Part shown: positions 5,431 through 14,181 of the stretch, piece after piece | Layout: each line of letters starts with the position of its first letter | How positions within the stretch are numbered: the first letter of the stretch is position 1 | Origin: Methylomarinum sp964442675 | Lineage (GTDB): Bacteria > Pseudomonadota > Gammaproteobacteria > Methylococcales > Methylomonadaceae | Length of the DNA stretch: 15,016 nucleotides | Reading direction: 5' to 3' | Assembly (NCBI GenBank): GCA_964442675.1 | Contig: CAYUAE010000037.1 | Coordinates: 1 to 15,016 of the forward strand | Position numbers and translations under genes: made by a program | Notes under the pieces: generated by a model | What the model saw: only the letters and a program-made list of their open reading frames with translations | Database searches by the model: none | Told to the model about the DNA's origin: nothing

Positions 5431-8400
5431 ATGGCTTTGTTTGGTAAAGCAAAAGAAACAACTAAATTCAAATACCCTGGCATTCGAGTCGCAATGGATG
5501 GCAGCTCGGCCGTATTTCATTGTGAAAAGCACGCCAGTGATGCGGCCGGCGCTTTTCCAATCACGCCTGCGAGCAATATGGGCGAGCAATGGGCACAAGC
5601 GGCAAACAATGGTTTTTTGAACATTTCCGAACGGCCACTGATTTTTATCCAGCCCGAAGGTGAGCATGCCGCTGCCGGCATGACTGCTGGATTATCATTA
5701 AGCGGCTTACGCGCCAGTAATTTTTCAGCTTCTCAGGGCATTGCGTATATGCATGAGTCCCTGTATGCCGCAGTCGGAAAAAGACTGCCTTATATCCTCA
5801 ATATCGCTACCCGCTCAATTACAAAATCGACCCTGAATGTACATTGCGGCCATGATGATTACCACTGCATGGACGATACCGGCTTTATTCAGCTATTCGG
5901 TAATAGCGGTCAGGCTGTCGCAGATCTGAATATCATTGGCCGTAAAATTGCTGAACTGGCGTTAAACCCGGTTGCCGTCGCGCAAGATGGCTTTTTAACC
6001 TCACATTTAATCGAACCTTTAAACTTGCCGGAACGCGAGTTGATTGAAGAATATCTGGGACGTCCGGATGATATCATTCCAACCCCGACCCCGGCCCAGC
6101 GCATCTTGTATGGTGAAAGCCGTCGCCGCATCCCGATGAACTGGGATGTCGATAAACCGATGATGACCGGAACCGTCACCAATCAAGACGCTTACATGCA
6201 AACGACAGCGGCACAGCGCCCCTATTTTTTCGATCATGTTGCACATTTTGCCGACCAATGCATGGATGAATGGTATGCACTGACAGGCCGCCGCTATCAT
6301 CGCGTCACCGTGACTGGCGTCAAAGATGCTGATTATTTGATTATCGGTCAGGGCAGCATTACCGTAACCGCACAAGCTGTCGTCGATTATTTGCAAGAAA
6401 CACGCGGCCTGAAGTGTGCTGTTGCCGATATGACGATGTTCCGCCCTTTCCCTGGCGATCTGGTCAGCAAACTGCTGAAAAACAAAAAAGCGGTATTGGT
6501 GCTGGAACGTACCGACCAGCCTCTGGCCGAAGATTTGCCGTTAATGCGGGAAATCCGCGCGACGTTGAGCAAATGCCTGGAAAATGGCCGCAGCAAAAGC
6601 GTGACCCCTTACCCTGAATATGAAAGCTACACCAAAATGGAACAGGCACCGGAACTGTTTTCCGGCTGTTTTGGTCTCGGCAGCCGCGATTTACAACCCG
6701 GCGATTTAATTGCCGCCATCAACAATATGCTGCCGGATGGTGAAAAACGTACCTTTTTCTACTTAGGCATTGATTTTATCCGCGAAACAGCCTGGTCGCC
6801 GCAACAGGAAATTCATAACCAACAAATCGAACAGGCTTATCCCGGCATCCGTCAGCTGGCCTTAAAACGTCAGGAAAATCCGGATCTTCTGCCTGAAAAC
6901 AGCCTGATCATGCGCATGCATTCAATCGGCGGCTGGGGTGCGGTAACCACCGGCAAAAACCTGGCCATGACGTTGTTTGACTTGACCGATTTCAACATCA
7001 AGGCCAATCCGAAATATGGTTCCGAGAAAAAAGGCCATCCGACCACCTATTATCTCGCAGTATCGGAACAGCCGATTCATCTGAACTGTGAATATCAGCA
7101 TGTCGATGTGGTCATGTCGCCTGACCCCAATGTATTCAGCCACACCAATCCATTATTGGGCTTGAAAGAAGGTGGTACCTTTATTATCCAGAGTGCGCTG
7201 GAGTCACCCGAAGCCGTCTGGCGATCGTTCCCTAAAGCAGCGCAACAATTCATGGTCGATCGCAACATCAAGGTATTTTATATCGATGCCTTCAAGATCG
7301 CGCGGGAAGAAGCCTCTGACCCGGAATTGCAGTTCCGCATGCAAGGCATCGCCTTTCAGGGCGCATTTTTCAAAGCCTCGCCATTTGCTGAAAAAGCCGG
7401 CAAGACCCAACAGCAGGTTTTAGACGCCGTCCATCAAACGCTGAAAAATAAATTTGCTGATAAAGGCGGCACGGTTGTCGAAGATAATTTCCGTACCGTA
7501 AAACGTGGCTTCGAAGAAGCACATCCACTGCCGCATGAAGAAATGACGGTTGGCGACATTCATGAAAGTGCAAAAATAAAAGACGTGGTTGCGCCGATCC
7601 TGTTGCGCAAACGCCCGGCCAACGATGATAATTTATCGGATATTCATCGTTTCTGGAATCAGGTCGGTTTCAACTACAAAACCGGTCATGGCAACGATAA
7701 CCTGGCCGACCCTTTTTCTGCAACCGGCATCATGCCAGCCGCTACCGGCGTCTTTCGTGACATGAGCAGTATCCGCCACGAACATCCGGTCTGGATTCCC
7801 GAAAACTGCACGGCCTGTGGAGACTGTTTCTCGCTGTGTCCTGACAGCGCAATTCCAGGCTTAATCAACACCGTCGGCGAAGTCTTTGAAACCAATATCA
7901 AACGCATCGAACGCCAGGGCCGTAAGGTTAAACACCTGCGCCGCGCTGTGCGTAGCGTAGAACGTAAATACCATGATCTGACCCGGGAAAAATCGGAAGG
8001 CACTGACCTGACCCCGATTTTTGCCAAAGCGATTGGCGAAACCATCAAGGAATATCCTGAGGATGTTCGTGACGAAGTCGCGCAGGAATTCGACTGGTTC
8101 AAAGACACCATGGGCGAGTTTAAATTTGCCCTGACCCGTCCCTACCATGACCAGATGAACAAGCGTCAGCCCAATAGCGGCGGCCTCTATTCCATCACCA
8201 TCAATCCTTACACCTGTAAAGGCTGTATGGAATGTGTGAAAGAATGTGAAGATGGTGCATTAGAGCCTGCCCCGCAAACCCATGAAAGCCTGCAAAAGCT
8301 CTATTCTGAATGGGAATACTGGCTGGATCTGCCGACATCCAATCCGAAATTCAATCGCATCGATGATATTGATGAGAAAATCGGCGCACTGCACACCTTG

Positions 8401-10425
8401 CTGCAAGACAAAAGCAACTATGGCTCAATGGTCTGCGGCGATGGCGCCTGCGCGGGTTGTGGTGAAAAGTCGGTTATTCACCTGTTCACCTCGACCGTAA
8501 CCGCATTGATGCAGCCTCGCGTTAAAAAGCATCTGCAACATATCGACCGGTTGATCAACGATATGGAAAAACATATTCGCTTGAAACTGGCCGAAAAACT
8601 GGATATCAGCGATGTCGATGCCATTGAAGATGCTATTGCCCAGAATAAAAATGTCGACCTGACGCTGACCAAACTGACCACCAAGCTGGAAGAAGGCAAA
8701 CCCCATCAACCTATTGATAAAGACTGGCTGAAGTGGGCCACCCAACTGGTCGCCAAACTGAAACACTTAAAATGGCAATATGTCGAAGGCGTTACCGGCA
8801 ATGGCCGCGCCGCTTTAGGCATCAGCAACAGTACCGGCTGCACCAGCGTCTGGGGATCAACTTTTCCGTACAACCCCTACCCGTTTCCATGGACCAATCA
8901 TTTATTCCAGGATGCGCCATCGGTCGCCATGGGCCTGTTTGAAGGCCATATGCGCACCATGGCTGAAGGCTTCAAAGCGATTCGCATGGCAGAGCTGGAG
9001 ATTGCCGGAAAATATGATAAAGACGAACACGACCGTTTCTTTACCTATTTCGACTGGAATCAGTTCAACGAAGAAGAATACAAGCTGTGTCCGCCGCTGG
9101 TATGCATCGGCGGAGACGGCGCCATGTACGATATAGGCTTTCAAAACCTGTCGCGAGCCCTGATGTCAGGCACACCGTTGAAAATTCTGGTATTGGATAC
9201 ACAAGTGTATTCCAACACCGGCGGTCAGGCCAGCACGGCCAGCTTCCTGTCGCAGATTTCTGATATGGCATCTTATGGCGAGCAGAAAAAAGGCAAGCAG
9301 GAAAAACGCAAGGAAATGAGCCTGATTGCGATGGCCCATCGCACCAGTTTTGTTCTGCAAGGTGCCCAATCCAATCTGAGCCATCTGCTGGAAGGCTATA
9401 TTGATGGCCTCAATTATCGGGGACCGGCCATTTTCAATATCTACTCGGTGTGCCAGCCTGAACACGGCGTCGGTGATGACATGGCCACACGCCAGAGTAA
9501 AATGGCCGTGGAGTCACGCGCCTATCCGCTGATGCATTTTGACCCTGACAAGGGTCAGGGCTGGAAACAGTGCCTCTCTATCAAAGGCAATCCGGCCATT
9601 GCCGACGACTGGACCGAATACACCCTGAATTACACTGATGAATACGGCAATGAAGAAAGTATGGTGCTGCCATTCACCTTTGCCGACTGGGCATTGACCG
9701 AAGGCCGCTTTCGTAAACATTTCAGCATTGTGCCGCAGGATCAGTGGAATGATGACATGGTCTTACTGCACGAGTTCATCAATCTGGATGAGGATGACAA
9801 GCACGATAAAATCCCTTTCATCTGGGCGATTGACCCACAAGACAACACGCTCATCCGCGTGCTGGTGGGTGCTGAAATTGTCAATTCAACCGTGGAGCGC
9901 CGCGAATTCTGGCGCCTGTTAAAATCATTGGTCGGCGAAGACGAGGATAAAATTGATCCCCAACAGATTGCCGAGCAAGCCAAAAACGAAGCCGCGCAAA
10001 AACTCATTGCCGGTTTGATGAATCTGGTTGCCGGCGGCGATCAGGCCGACTTGCTCAAAGCTATCTCCGCAGCGCCACCAGCTACGACAGCGCCGGCACC
10101 AGCCCCTGCGGCAACTCAACCTTCGGCAACAGAGCCGGCGGCAACATCGGACAGCAGTGATGCACCAGCCCCTGCATTTGAGCCGGCCTGGATTGAAACG
10201 CCCGATTGCACCAGCTGCGATGAATGTATCGACACTAACCCTAATATCTTCAAATACAATGAAGAGAAAAAGGCCTATGTTGCCGACCCTACCGCTGGCA
10301 GCTATGAAGATATCGTCAAAGCGGCGGAAAAATGTCCGGTTGACATCATTCACCCAGGCACACCGTGGAATCCGAATGAACCGAATCTGGATAAATTGAT
10401 TAAACGGGCGGCTAAGTATCAGTAA
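5431..10425 (+). CDS. nifJ: Giant pyruvate:ferredoxin oxidoreductase (NifJ/PFOR family) with fused C-terminal ferredoxin
   Basis: The family oxidises pyruvate + CoA to acetyl-CoA + CO2 and low-potential electrons, or runs in reverse as pyruvate synthase. At 1664 residues it is about 450-500 longer than usual PFORs (about 1170-1230). Order: domain I with AFPITPAS (Thr45), EGEHAAAG (Glu78, likely TPP-activating) and ATRS (Arg128); domain II (about 288-390, GQGSITV, RPFPG, LERTDQP); gamma domain (about 491-700, MHSIGGWGAVTTGK); ferredoxin clusters Cys793/796/799/803 and Cys929/932/935/939; TPP domain with proximal-cluster cysteines 1007, 1010, 1137 and 1341, GGDGAMYDIG (1227-1236) and DTQVYSNTGGQ (1256-1266). 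Added parts are an insertion between the two clusters (about 804-928), one at about 1017-1130, an unrecognised segment (about 1398-1545), a Pro/Ala/Thr linker (about 1546-1586) and a single-cluster ferredoxin domain (Cys1593/1596/1599/1635). All expected catalytic and cluster residues I can map are present. The gamma domain differs from classic NifJ (EKKGHPTTYY block), so another 2-oxoacid substrate is possible. It sits between rnfB and rnfC; the symbol is family-level only. Confidence 0.92.
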   Translation: MALFGKAKETTKFKYPGIRVAMDGSSAVFHCEKHASDAAGAFPITPASNMGEQWAQAANNGFLNISERPLIFIQPEGEHAAAGMTAGLSLSGLRASNFSASQGIAYMHESLYAAVGKRLPYILNIATRSITKSTLNVHCGHDDYHCMDDTGFIQLFGNSGQAVADLNIIGRKIAELALNPVAVAQDGFLTSHLIEPLNLPERELIEEYLGRPDDIIPTPTPAQRILYGESRRRIPMNWDVDKPMMTGTVTNQDAYMQTTAAQRPYFFDHVAHFADQCMDEWYALTGRRYHRVTVTGVKDADYLIIGQGSITVTAQAVVDYLQETRGLKCAVADMTMFRPFPGDLVSKLLKNKKAVLVLERTDQPLAEDLPLMREIRATLSKCLENGRSKSVTPYPEYESYTKMEQAPELFSGCFGLGSRDLQPGDLIAAINNMLPDGEKRTFFYLGIDFIRETAWSPQQEIHNQQIEQAYPGIRQLALKRQENPDLLPENSLIMRMHSIGGWGAVTTGKNLAMTLFDLTDFNIKANPKYGSEKKGHPTTYYLAVSEQPIHLNCEYQHVDVVMSPDPNVFSHTNPLLGLKEGGTFIIQSALESPEAVWRSFPKAAQQFMVDRNIKVFYIDAFKIAREEASDPELQFRMQGIAFQGAFFKASPFAEKAGKTQQQVLDAVHQTLKNKFADKGGTVVEDNFRTVKRGFEEAHPLPHEEMTVGDIHESAKIKDVVAPILLRKRPANDDNLSDIHRFWNQVGFNYKTGHGNDNLADPFSATGIMPAATGVFRDMSSIRHEHPVWIPENCTACGDCFSLCPDSAIPGLINTVGEVFETNIKRIERQGRKVKHLRRAVRSVERKYHDLTREKSEGTDLTPIFAKAIGETIKEYPEDVRDEVAQEFDWFKDTMGEFKFALTRPYHDQMNKRQPNSGGLYSITINPYTCKGCMECVKECEDGALEPAPQTHESLQKLYSEWEYWLDLPTSNPKFNRIDDIDEKIGALHTLLQDKSNYGSMVCGDGACAGCGEKSVIHLFTSTVTALMQPRVKKHLQHIDRLINDMEKHIRLKLAEKLDISDVDAIEDAIAQNKNVDLTLTKLTTKLEEGKPHQPIDKDWLKWATQLVAKLKHLKWQYVEGVTGNGRAALGISNSTGCTSVWGSTFPYNPYPFPWTNHLFQDAPSVAMGLFEGHMRTMAEGFKAIRMAELEIAGKYDKDEHDRFFTYFDWNQFNEEEYKLCPPLVCIGGDGAMYDIGFQNLSRALMSGTPLKILVLDTQVYSNTGGQASTASFLSQISDMASYGEQKKGKQEKRKEMSLIAMAHRTSFVLQGAQSNLSHLLEGYIDGLNYRGPAIFNIYSVCQPEHGVGDDMATRQSKMAVESRAYPLMHFDPDKGQGWKQCLSIKGNPAIADDWTEYTLNYTDEYGNEESMVLPFTFADWALTEGRFRKHFSIVPQDQWNDDMVLLHEFINLDEDDKHDKIPFIWAIDPQDNTLIRVLVGAEIVNSTVERREFWRLLKSLVGEDEDKIDPQQIAEQAKNEAAQKLIAGLMNLVAGGDQADLLKAISAAPPATTAPAPAPAATQPSATEPAATSDSSDAPAPAFEPAWIETPDCTSCDECIDTNPNIFKYNEEKKAYVADPTAGSYEDIVKAAEKCPVDIIHPGTPWNPNEPNLDKLIKRAAKYQ

Positions 10426-10427
10426 TC

Positions 10428-11774
10428 ATGGGTTTACTTGATTTTTTTATCCGCAAGACCTTTCCCCATGGCATTCACCCACCGGAATACAAATCGATAA
10501 CGCAGCATAAAAAAACGCTGCGTTTGCCTTTTCCGGAGCGGGTCATCCTGCCGCTGGCGCAGCATATCGGTGCGCCAGCGATTCCCATCGTGCATAAAGG
10601 CCAGTATGTGGTGCGCGGTGAAGTGATTGCTGAACCTGCTGAAAATGCCTTATCGGTGCCGATTCATGCCTCGGTCAGCGGCAGCGTGCGCGAGATCGAT
10701 TTAATGCCAGGGCCTAAAGGCAGTAAAGTCATGTCGATTGTCATCGACACCGACCCCAGCTCGCCACAAATTCCAGTCTCGGGAGAATACCAGGATTACA
10801 CCCGGATGACGCCCGAACAAATCATCAATGAGGTCAAGCAAACCGGCCTGGTCGGTTTAGGCGGCGCAGGTTTCCCAAGCTATGCAAAAATGTTGCTGCC
10901 CAAAGACCGCAGCATTCATACCATTATCGTCAATGGCTGCGAGTGTGAGCCGTTTTTAACCACTGACCACCGCATTATGCTGGAAAAAGTGGATGATTTG
11001 ATTCGTGGCATTCAAATTGCGATGAAAGCAGTCTCCGCCGAGCGCAGCATCATCGGCATCGAAGACAACAAACTGGAAGTACTGGAGGCTATTTCGCCGC
11101 GCCTGCCCGCAGATGGCCGAATTCAGGTTGAAGCGGTGGAAACCAAATACCCGCAAGGGGCTGAAAAAATGTTGGTCAAATCCCTGCTGGGTGTCGAAAT
11201 ACCCTCGCGCGGCTTACCTTCGGAAATCGGCCTGGCCGTCTTCAATGTCGCAACACTGGCGGAAATGGGCCGCTTGCTGCCAAACCGGCAAGGACTGGTT
11301 GAACGGATTATTACCGTCACCGGTGATGATCTGGCGCAACCGGGCAACTACGTGGTTCCGGTGGGCACACCACTGCAGGATATTCTGGATAAAGCCGATT
11401 TCACCGGCCAGGAAGCGGAAATCATCCTGGGTGGCCCGATGATGGGATTGCCTGTCGCCTCACTGGAAACACCGGTAACTAAAAGCACCGGTGGCGTCTT
11501 GATTCTGGACCAACATGCCTATAAGCCTAAAGATATTTTGCCCTGCATAAAATGCTCATTGTGCCTGCAAGCCTGTCCAATCAACCTGAATCCATCTGAA
11601 TTAGGCATGCTGGCCGACAAACGCCGTTATGACGTGATGGAGGAACACTATCACTTGAATGATTGTTTTGAATGCGGCGCATGCAGCTATGTCTGCCCAT
11701 CTAATATTCCACTGGTGCAATATTTCAAGATTGCCAAAACCCTGAACCGGGAACGACATATTCAAAATGGCTAA
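10428..11774 (+). CDS. rnfC: Rnf complex NADH-binding subunit RnfC
   Basis: RnfC is the peripheral subunit that binds FMN and NAD(H) and carries two [4Fe-4S] clusters, linking NAD+ to the Rnf electron path. The 448-residue protein shows an N-terminal barrel/hairpin domain, the glycine-rich GLVGLGGAGFPSYAKM nucleotide/flavin block, NGCECEPFLTTDHR, and two cluster motifs at the C-terminus: Cys373/376/379/383 (CIKCSLCLQACP) and Cys413/416/419/423 (CFECGACSYVCP). The length is the compact form, lacking the long Ala/Lys-rich tail of enterobacterial RnfC. The ATG begins 2 nt after the PFOR stop codon with no good SD, so translation is probably coupled to PFOR. This is good evidence that PFOR is a true member of the rnf operon. 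It overlaps rnfD by 8 nt. Confidence 0.96.
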   Translation: MGLLDFFIRKTFPHGIHPPEYKSITQHKKTLRLPFPERVILPLAQHIGAPAIPIVHKGQYVVRGEVIAEPAENALSVPIHASVSGSVREIDLMPGPKGSKVMSIVIDTDPSSPQIPVSGEYQDYTRMTPEQIINEVKQTGLVGLGGAGFPSYAKMLLPKDRSIHTIIVNGCECEPFLTTDHRIMLEKVDDLIRGIQIAMKAVSAERSIIGIEDNKLEVLEAISPRLPADGRIQVEAVETKYPQGAEKMLVKSLLGVEIPSRGLPSEIGLAVFNVATLAEMGRLLPNRQGLVERIITVTGDDLAQPGNYVVPVGTPLQDILDKADFTGQEAEIILGGPMMGLPVASLETPVTKSTGGVLILDQHAYKPKDILPCIKCSLCLQACPINLNPSELGMLADKRRYDVMEEHYHLNDCFECGACSYVCPSNIPLVQYFKIAKTLNRERHIQNG

Positions 11775-12813
11775 ACATCCACTCATCGATCTTCGCCCGT
11801 CGCCCTATATTCACAGTCCGTTGACGGTGGAAAAAATCATGCGTAACGTCGTTTATGCCTTGTTGCCGCTGGTTGCCTTTTCCGTCTGGCAATTTGGTAT
11901 CAGCGCCTTGGCCTTGATCATCGTCACGACGCTGGCCTGCCTTGGAACAGAATCTTTGTTTTGTCGTTTGTCCGGCAAAGCCAATACGCTCAAAGACTAC
12001 AGCGCGACCATCACCGGCCTGTTACTGGCGATGACGCTGCCGCCAGGGTTTCCCTTATGGATGGGTGCGGTTGCCGGATTTGTCGCCATCGCCATGGGAA
12101 AAACCCTGTTCGGTGGTATCGGTTTTAATGTCTTCAATCCGGCTTTGGTTGGCCGCGCCTTCGTACAGGCGGCATTTCCCGTTGCCATTACCACCTGGAC
12201 GCCTGCATTGGCGCCAAACCGTTTTGTCGAATTCATTCCCTCTACACTGGCGCTGCCTTTTATGAAGCCCGCCGCCACAGCCGAATGGAGCGCGCATGTC
12301 GTCGATGGCTTCAGTGGCGCGACACCGCTGGCCTTGATGAAATTTCAGGGCATCATGACCGACAGTCAATCGCTGTTTTTGGGGTTGACCGAAGGCTCGA
12401 CCGGAGAAACCTCAGCCTTATTGATTTTGTTATGTGGGCTCTATCTGATGTGGCGCAAAATGCTGGACTGGCGCATTCCGGCTTCTGTCATCTTCGGCAC
12501 CGCCGCAACCGCCGCCGTATTTTATTTTTACGACGCCAGCCATTATCCAAGCCCTGCATTCATGATTTTTTCCGGCGGCCTGATGTTCGGCGCAGTCTTT
12601 ATGGCCAGCGACATGGTAGCCTCGCCGGTGACGCCACTGGGCATCTTTATTTTTGGCCTGCTGGTGGGTTTTTTAACCGTCATCATCCGTTTATTTGGCG
12701 GACTGACAGAGGCTGTTATGTATGCCATTTTATTCGGTAACGCCGCCACACCACTGATTGAACGTTATACTCAACCCCGTATTTATGGCGCACGCAAAAA
12801 AGAGGACTCCTGA
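11767..12813 (+). CDS. rnfD: Rnf complex membrane flavoprotein RnfD
   Basis: RnfD is a polytopic membrane subunit with covalently bound FMN that lies on the ion-translocation path. The 348-residue protein begins with the conserved LRPSPYIHSPLTVEKIM block, then several hydrophobic helices, GGIGFNVFNPALVGRAF, and the flavinylation motif DGFSGATPLALMK, where Thr186 is the expected FMN attachment site (phosphoester bond made by ApbE). MASDMVASPVTPLG and LFGGLTEAVMYAILFGNAATPLIERY near the end are also family blocks. An apbE gene is not in the window. It starts inside the rnfC end (8-nt overlap) and its stop codon shares one base with the rnfG start. Confidence 0.96.
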   Translation: MAKHPLIDLRPSPYIHSPLTVEKIMRNVVYALLPLVAFSVWQFGISALALIIVTTLACLGTESLFCRLSGKANTLKDYSATITGLLLAMTLPPGFPLWMGAVAGFVAIAMGKTLFGGIGFNVFNPALVGRAFVQAAFPVAITTWTPALAPNRFVEFIPSTLALPFMKPAATAEWSAHVVDGFSGATPLALMKFQGIMTDSQSLFLGLTEGSTGETSALLILLCGLYLMWRKMLDWRIPASVIFGTAATAAVFYFYDASHYPSPAFMIFSGGLMFGAVFMASDMVASPVTPLGIFIFGLLVGFLTVIIRLFGGLTEAVMYAILFGNAATPLIERYTQPRIYGARKKEDS

Positions 12814-13514
12814 TGGCCCAACAACCCGAGGTACCTGAACTGCCCTCCAGCACCCGCCTGATCGCCACCTTGTCGGTGGTTGCCATGTTATCGGGCTTGC
12901 TGGTAGTGCTGGTTTATGAATACACCAAACCGATTATTAGCGAAAATCAACGTATCGCCACCGAGCGTGCCATTTTCAAGATTCTGCCCAATGCCGTCAA
13001 ATACCTGACTTTCAAGGTGGACAACGGACAGTTAACAGCCGCCGACGACAAAACCAGCGGTGAGCTGATTTATGCCGGCTACGATGCCGACAACACCCTC
13101 GTCGGCATAGCCCTGCCCGCCCAGGCGCAAGGTTATCAGGATACCGTTAAAATATTGTATGCCTACAACCCTTATACGGGGTGTATTACCGGCTTCGATG
13201 TTCTTAAAAGTACCGAAACGCCGGGTTTTGGGACTCAAATCAGCACGAATGCGGAATTTTTAGCCAACTTCAACTGTCTCAGCGCAAAAGTCGACCCGAA
13301 TTCGGGCGCCTTATTGCATGATATTAAAACAGTTCGGCACGGCAGCAAAAAATATCCTTTTGAAATCGACGCCATCGCAGGCTCAACCATTACATCAAAT
13401 GCCGTTGGCCGTATGCTGAACCAGAGCGCTCACAAATTTCATCCGATCATTGCTAAAAATCTGACGTTACTGGAAAATGCGGCCCGCAAAGAGGTAAGCC
13501 ATGAAACAAAATGA
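12813..13514 (+). CDS. rnfG: Rnf complex periplasmic flavoprotein RnfG
   Basis: RnfG has one N-terminal membrane helix and a domain with covalent FMN on the outer face of the membrane, passing electrons between Rnf redox centres. The 233-residue protein has the helix at about 15-36 (LIATLSVVAMLSGLLVVLVY), the core block STETPGFGTQI, and a flavinylation site DAIAGSTITSNAV with Thr192 as the expected FMN acceptor. The usual motif is S/T-G-A-T; here it reads A-G-S-T, an atypical variant that keeps Gly and the acceptor Thr. A GAGGA site (12802-12806) precedes the ATG, whose first base is the last base of the rnfD stop. The gene overlaps rnfE by 14 nt. Confidence 0.94.
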   Translation: MAQQPEVPELPSSTRLIATLSVVAMLSGLLVVLVYEYTKPIISENQRIATERAIFKILPNAVKYLTFKVDNGQLTAADDKTSGELIYAGYDADNTLVGIALPAQAQGYQDTVKILYAYNPYTGCITGFDVLKSTETPGFGTQISTNAEFLANFNCLSAKVDPNSGALLHDIKTVRHGSKKYPFEIDAIAGSTITSNAVGRMLNQSAHKFHPIIAKNLTLLENAARKEVSHETK

Positions 13515-14172
13515 ACAAGCCCCCATCAGCTTCCAGGATTTTACCGCCGGCTTATGGAAAGAAAATCCGGTATTTGTCATGATGTTAGGACTATGCCCGG
13601 TTCTGGCCGTAACCAACACGGTTGAAAATGCGCTGGGTATGGGCATTGCCACACTGTTTGTCCTCGTCTGCTCCAATGCGCTGGTCTCGGCCTTACGCCA
13701 TTTCATCCCCAAACAAGTCAGAATCACGACGTATATCGTCATTATCGCCACCTTCGTGACCTTGGTAGATTATATTATTCAGGCCATCAGTCTTGATTTA
13801 TACAACAAACTCGGTGCCTTTATTCAGCTGATTGTCGTGAACTGTCTGATTCTGGGCCGTGCGGAAGCCTTCGCCTCCAAAAACAGCTTTGGCCGCTCTG
13901 TGGTAAGTGCAACCGGCATGGGGCTGGGCTTTACCCTGGCGCTGATTATGCTGGGTGGCGTCCGCGAATTACTCGGTGCCGGCCAATTGCTCGGCTACCC
14001 TGTTTTCAGCGACCAGTTTGAACCCTGGGTGGTGATGATTCTGCCCCCAGGCGGTTTTATCGTCCTCGGCTGCTGGCTGCTGTTGATCAACTATGTCAAA
14101 CAGCGTAGAAGCTCATCAGCCATTAAGCAAGAGCTTGCCGCCTCACACTGCACCGTGCCTCAACGACACTAA
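13501..14172 (+). CDS. rnfE: Rnf complex membrane subunit RnfE
   Basis: RnfE and RnfA are related six-helix membrane proteins that together hold a [2Fe-2S] cluster in the membrane. The 223-residue protein shows LWKENPVFVMMLGLCPVLAVTN with Cys32 and QLIVVNCLILGRAEAFAS with Cys115, the two positions expected to ligate the cluster from this subunit. GMGLGFTLALIMLGGVRELLGAGQLLG and the PPGGFIVLG block are typical of the family. The C-terminal tail (VKQRRSSSAIKQELAASHC...) is polar and not conserved. A GAGGTAA site lies at 13491-13497 within the end of rnfG. NqrD is the sodium-pump paralogue, but the context with rnfC, rnfD and rnfG settles it as RnfE. Confidence 0.96.
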   Translation: MKQNEQAPISFQDFTAGLWKENPVFVMMLGLCPVLAVTNTVENALGMGIATLFVLVCSNALVSALRHFIPKQVRITTYIVIIATFVTLVDYIIQAISLDLYNKLGAFIQLIVVNCLILGRAEAFASKNSFGRSVVSATGMGLGFTLALIMLGGVRELLGAGQLLGYPVFSDQFEPWVVMILPPGGFIVLGCWLLLINYVKQRRSSSAIKQELAASHCTVPQRH

Positions 14173-14181
14173 GGTGAACGT

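Noticed and set aside
7686..8148. Long antisense frames within PFOR (141 and 95 residues, minus strand)
   Set aside because: They are shadow frames of the PFOR coding sequence without ribosome binding sites or recognisable domains.
5431..10425. A misassembly or two genes joined by a frameshift, given 1664 residues
   Set aside because: The frame is continuous, all twelve expected PFOR cluster cysteines and the TPP motifs are in the right order, and the extra parts look like coherent protein with the same codon use.
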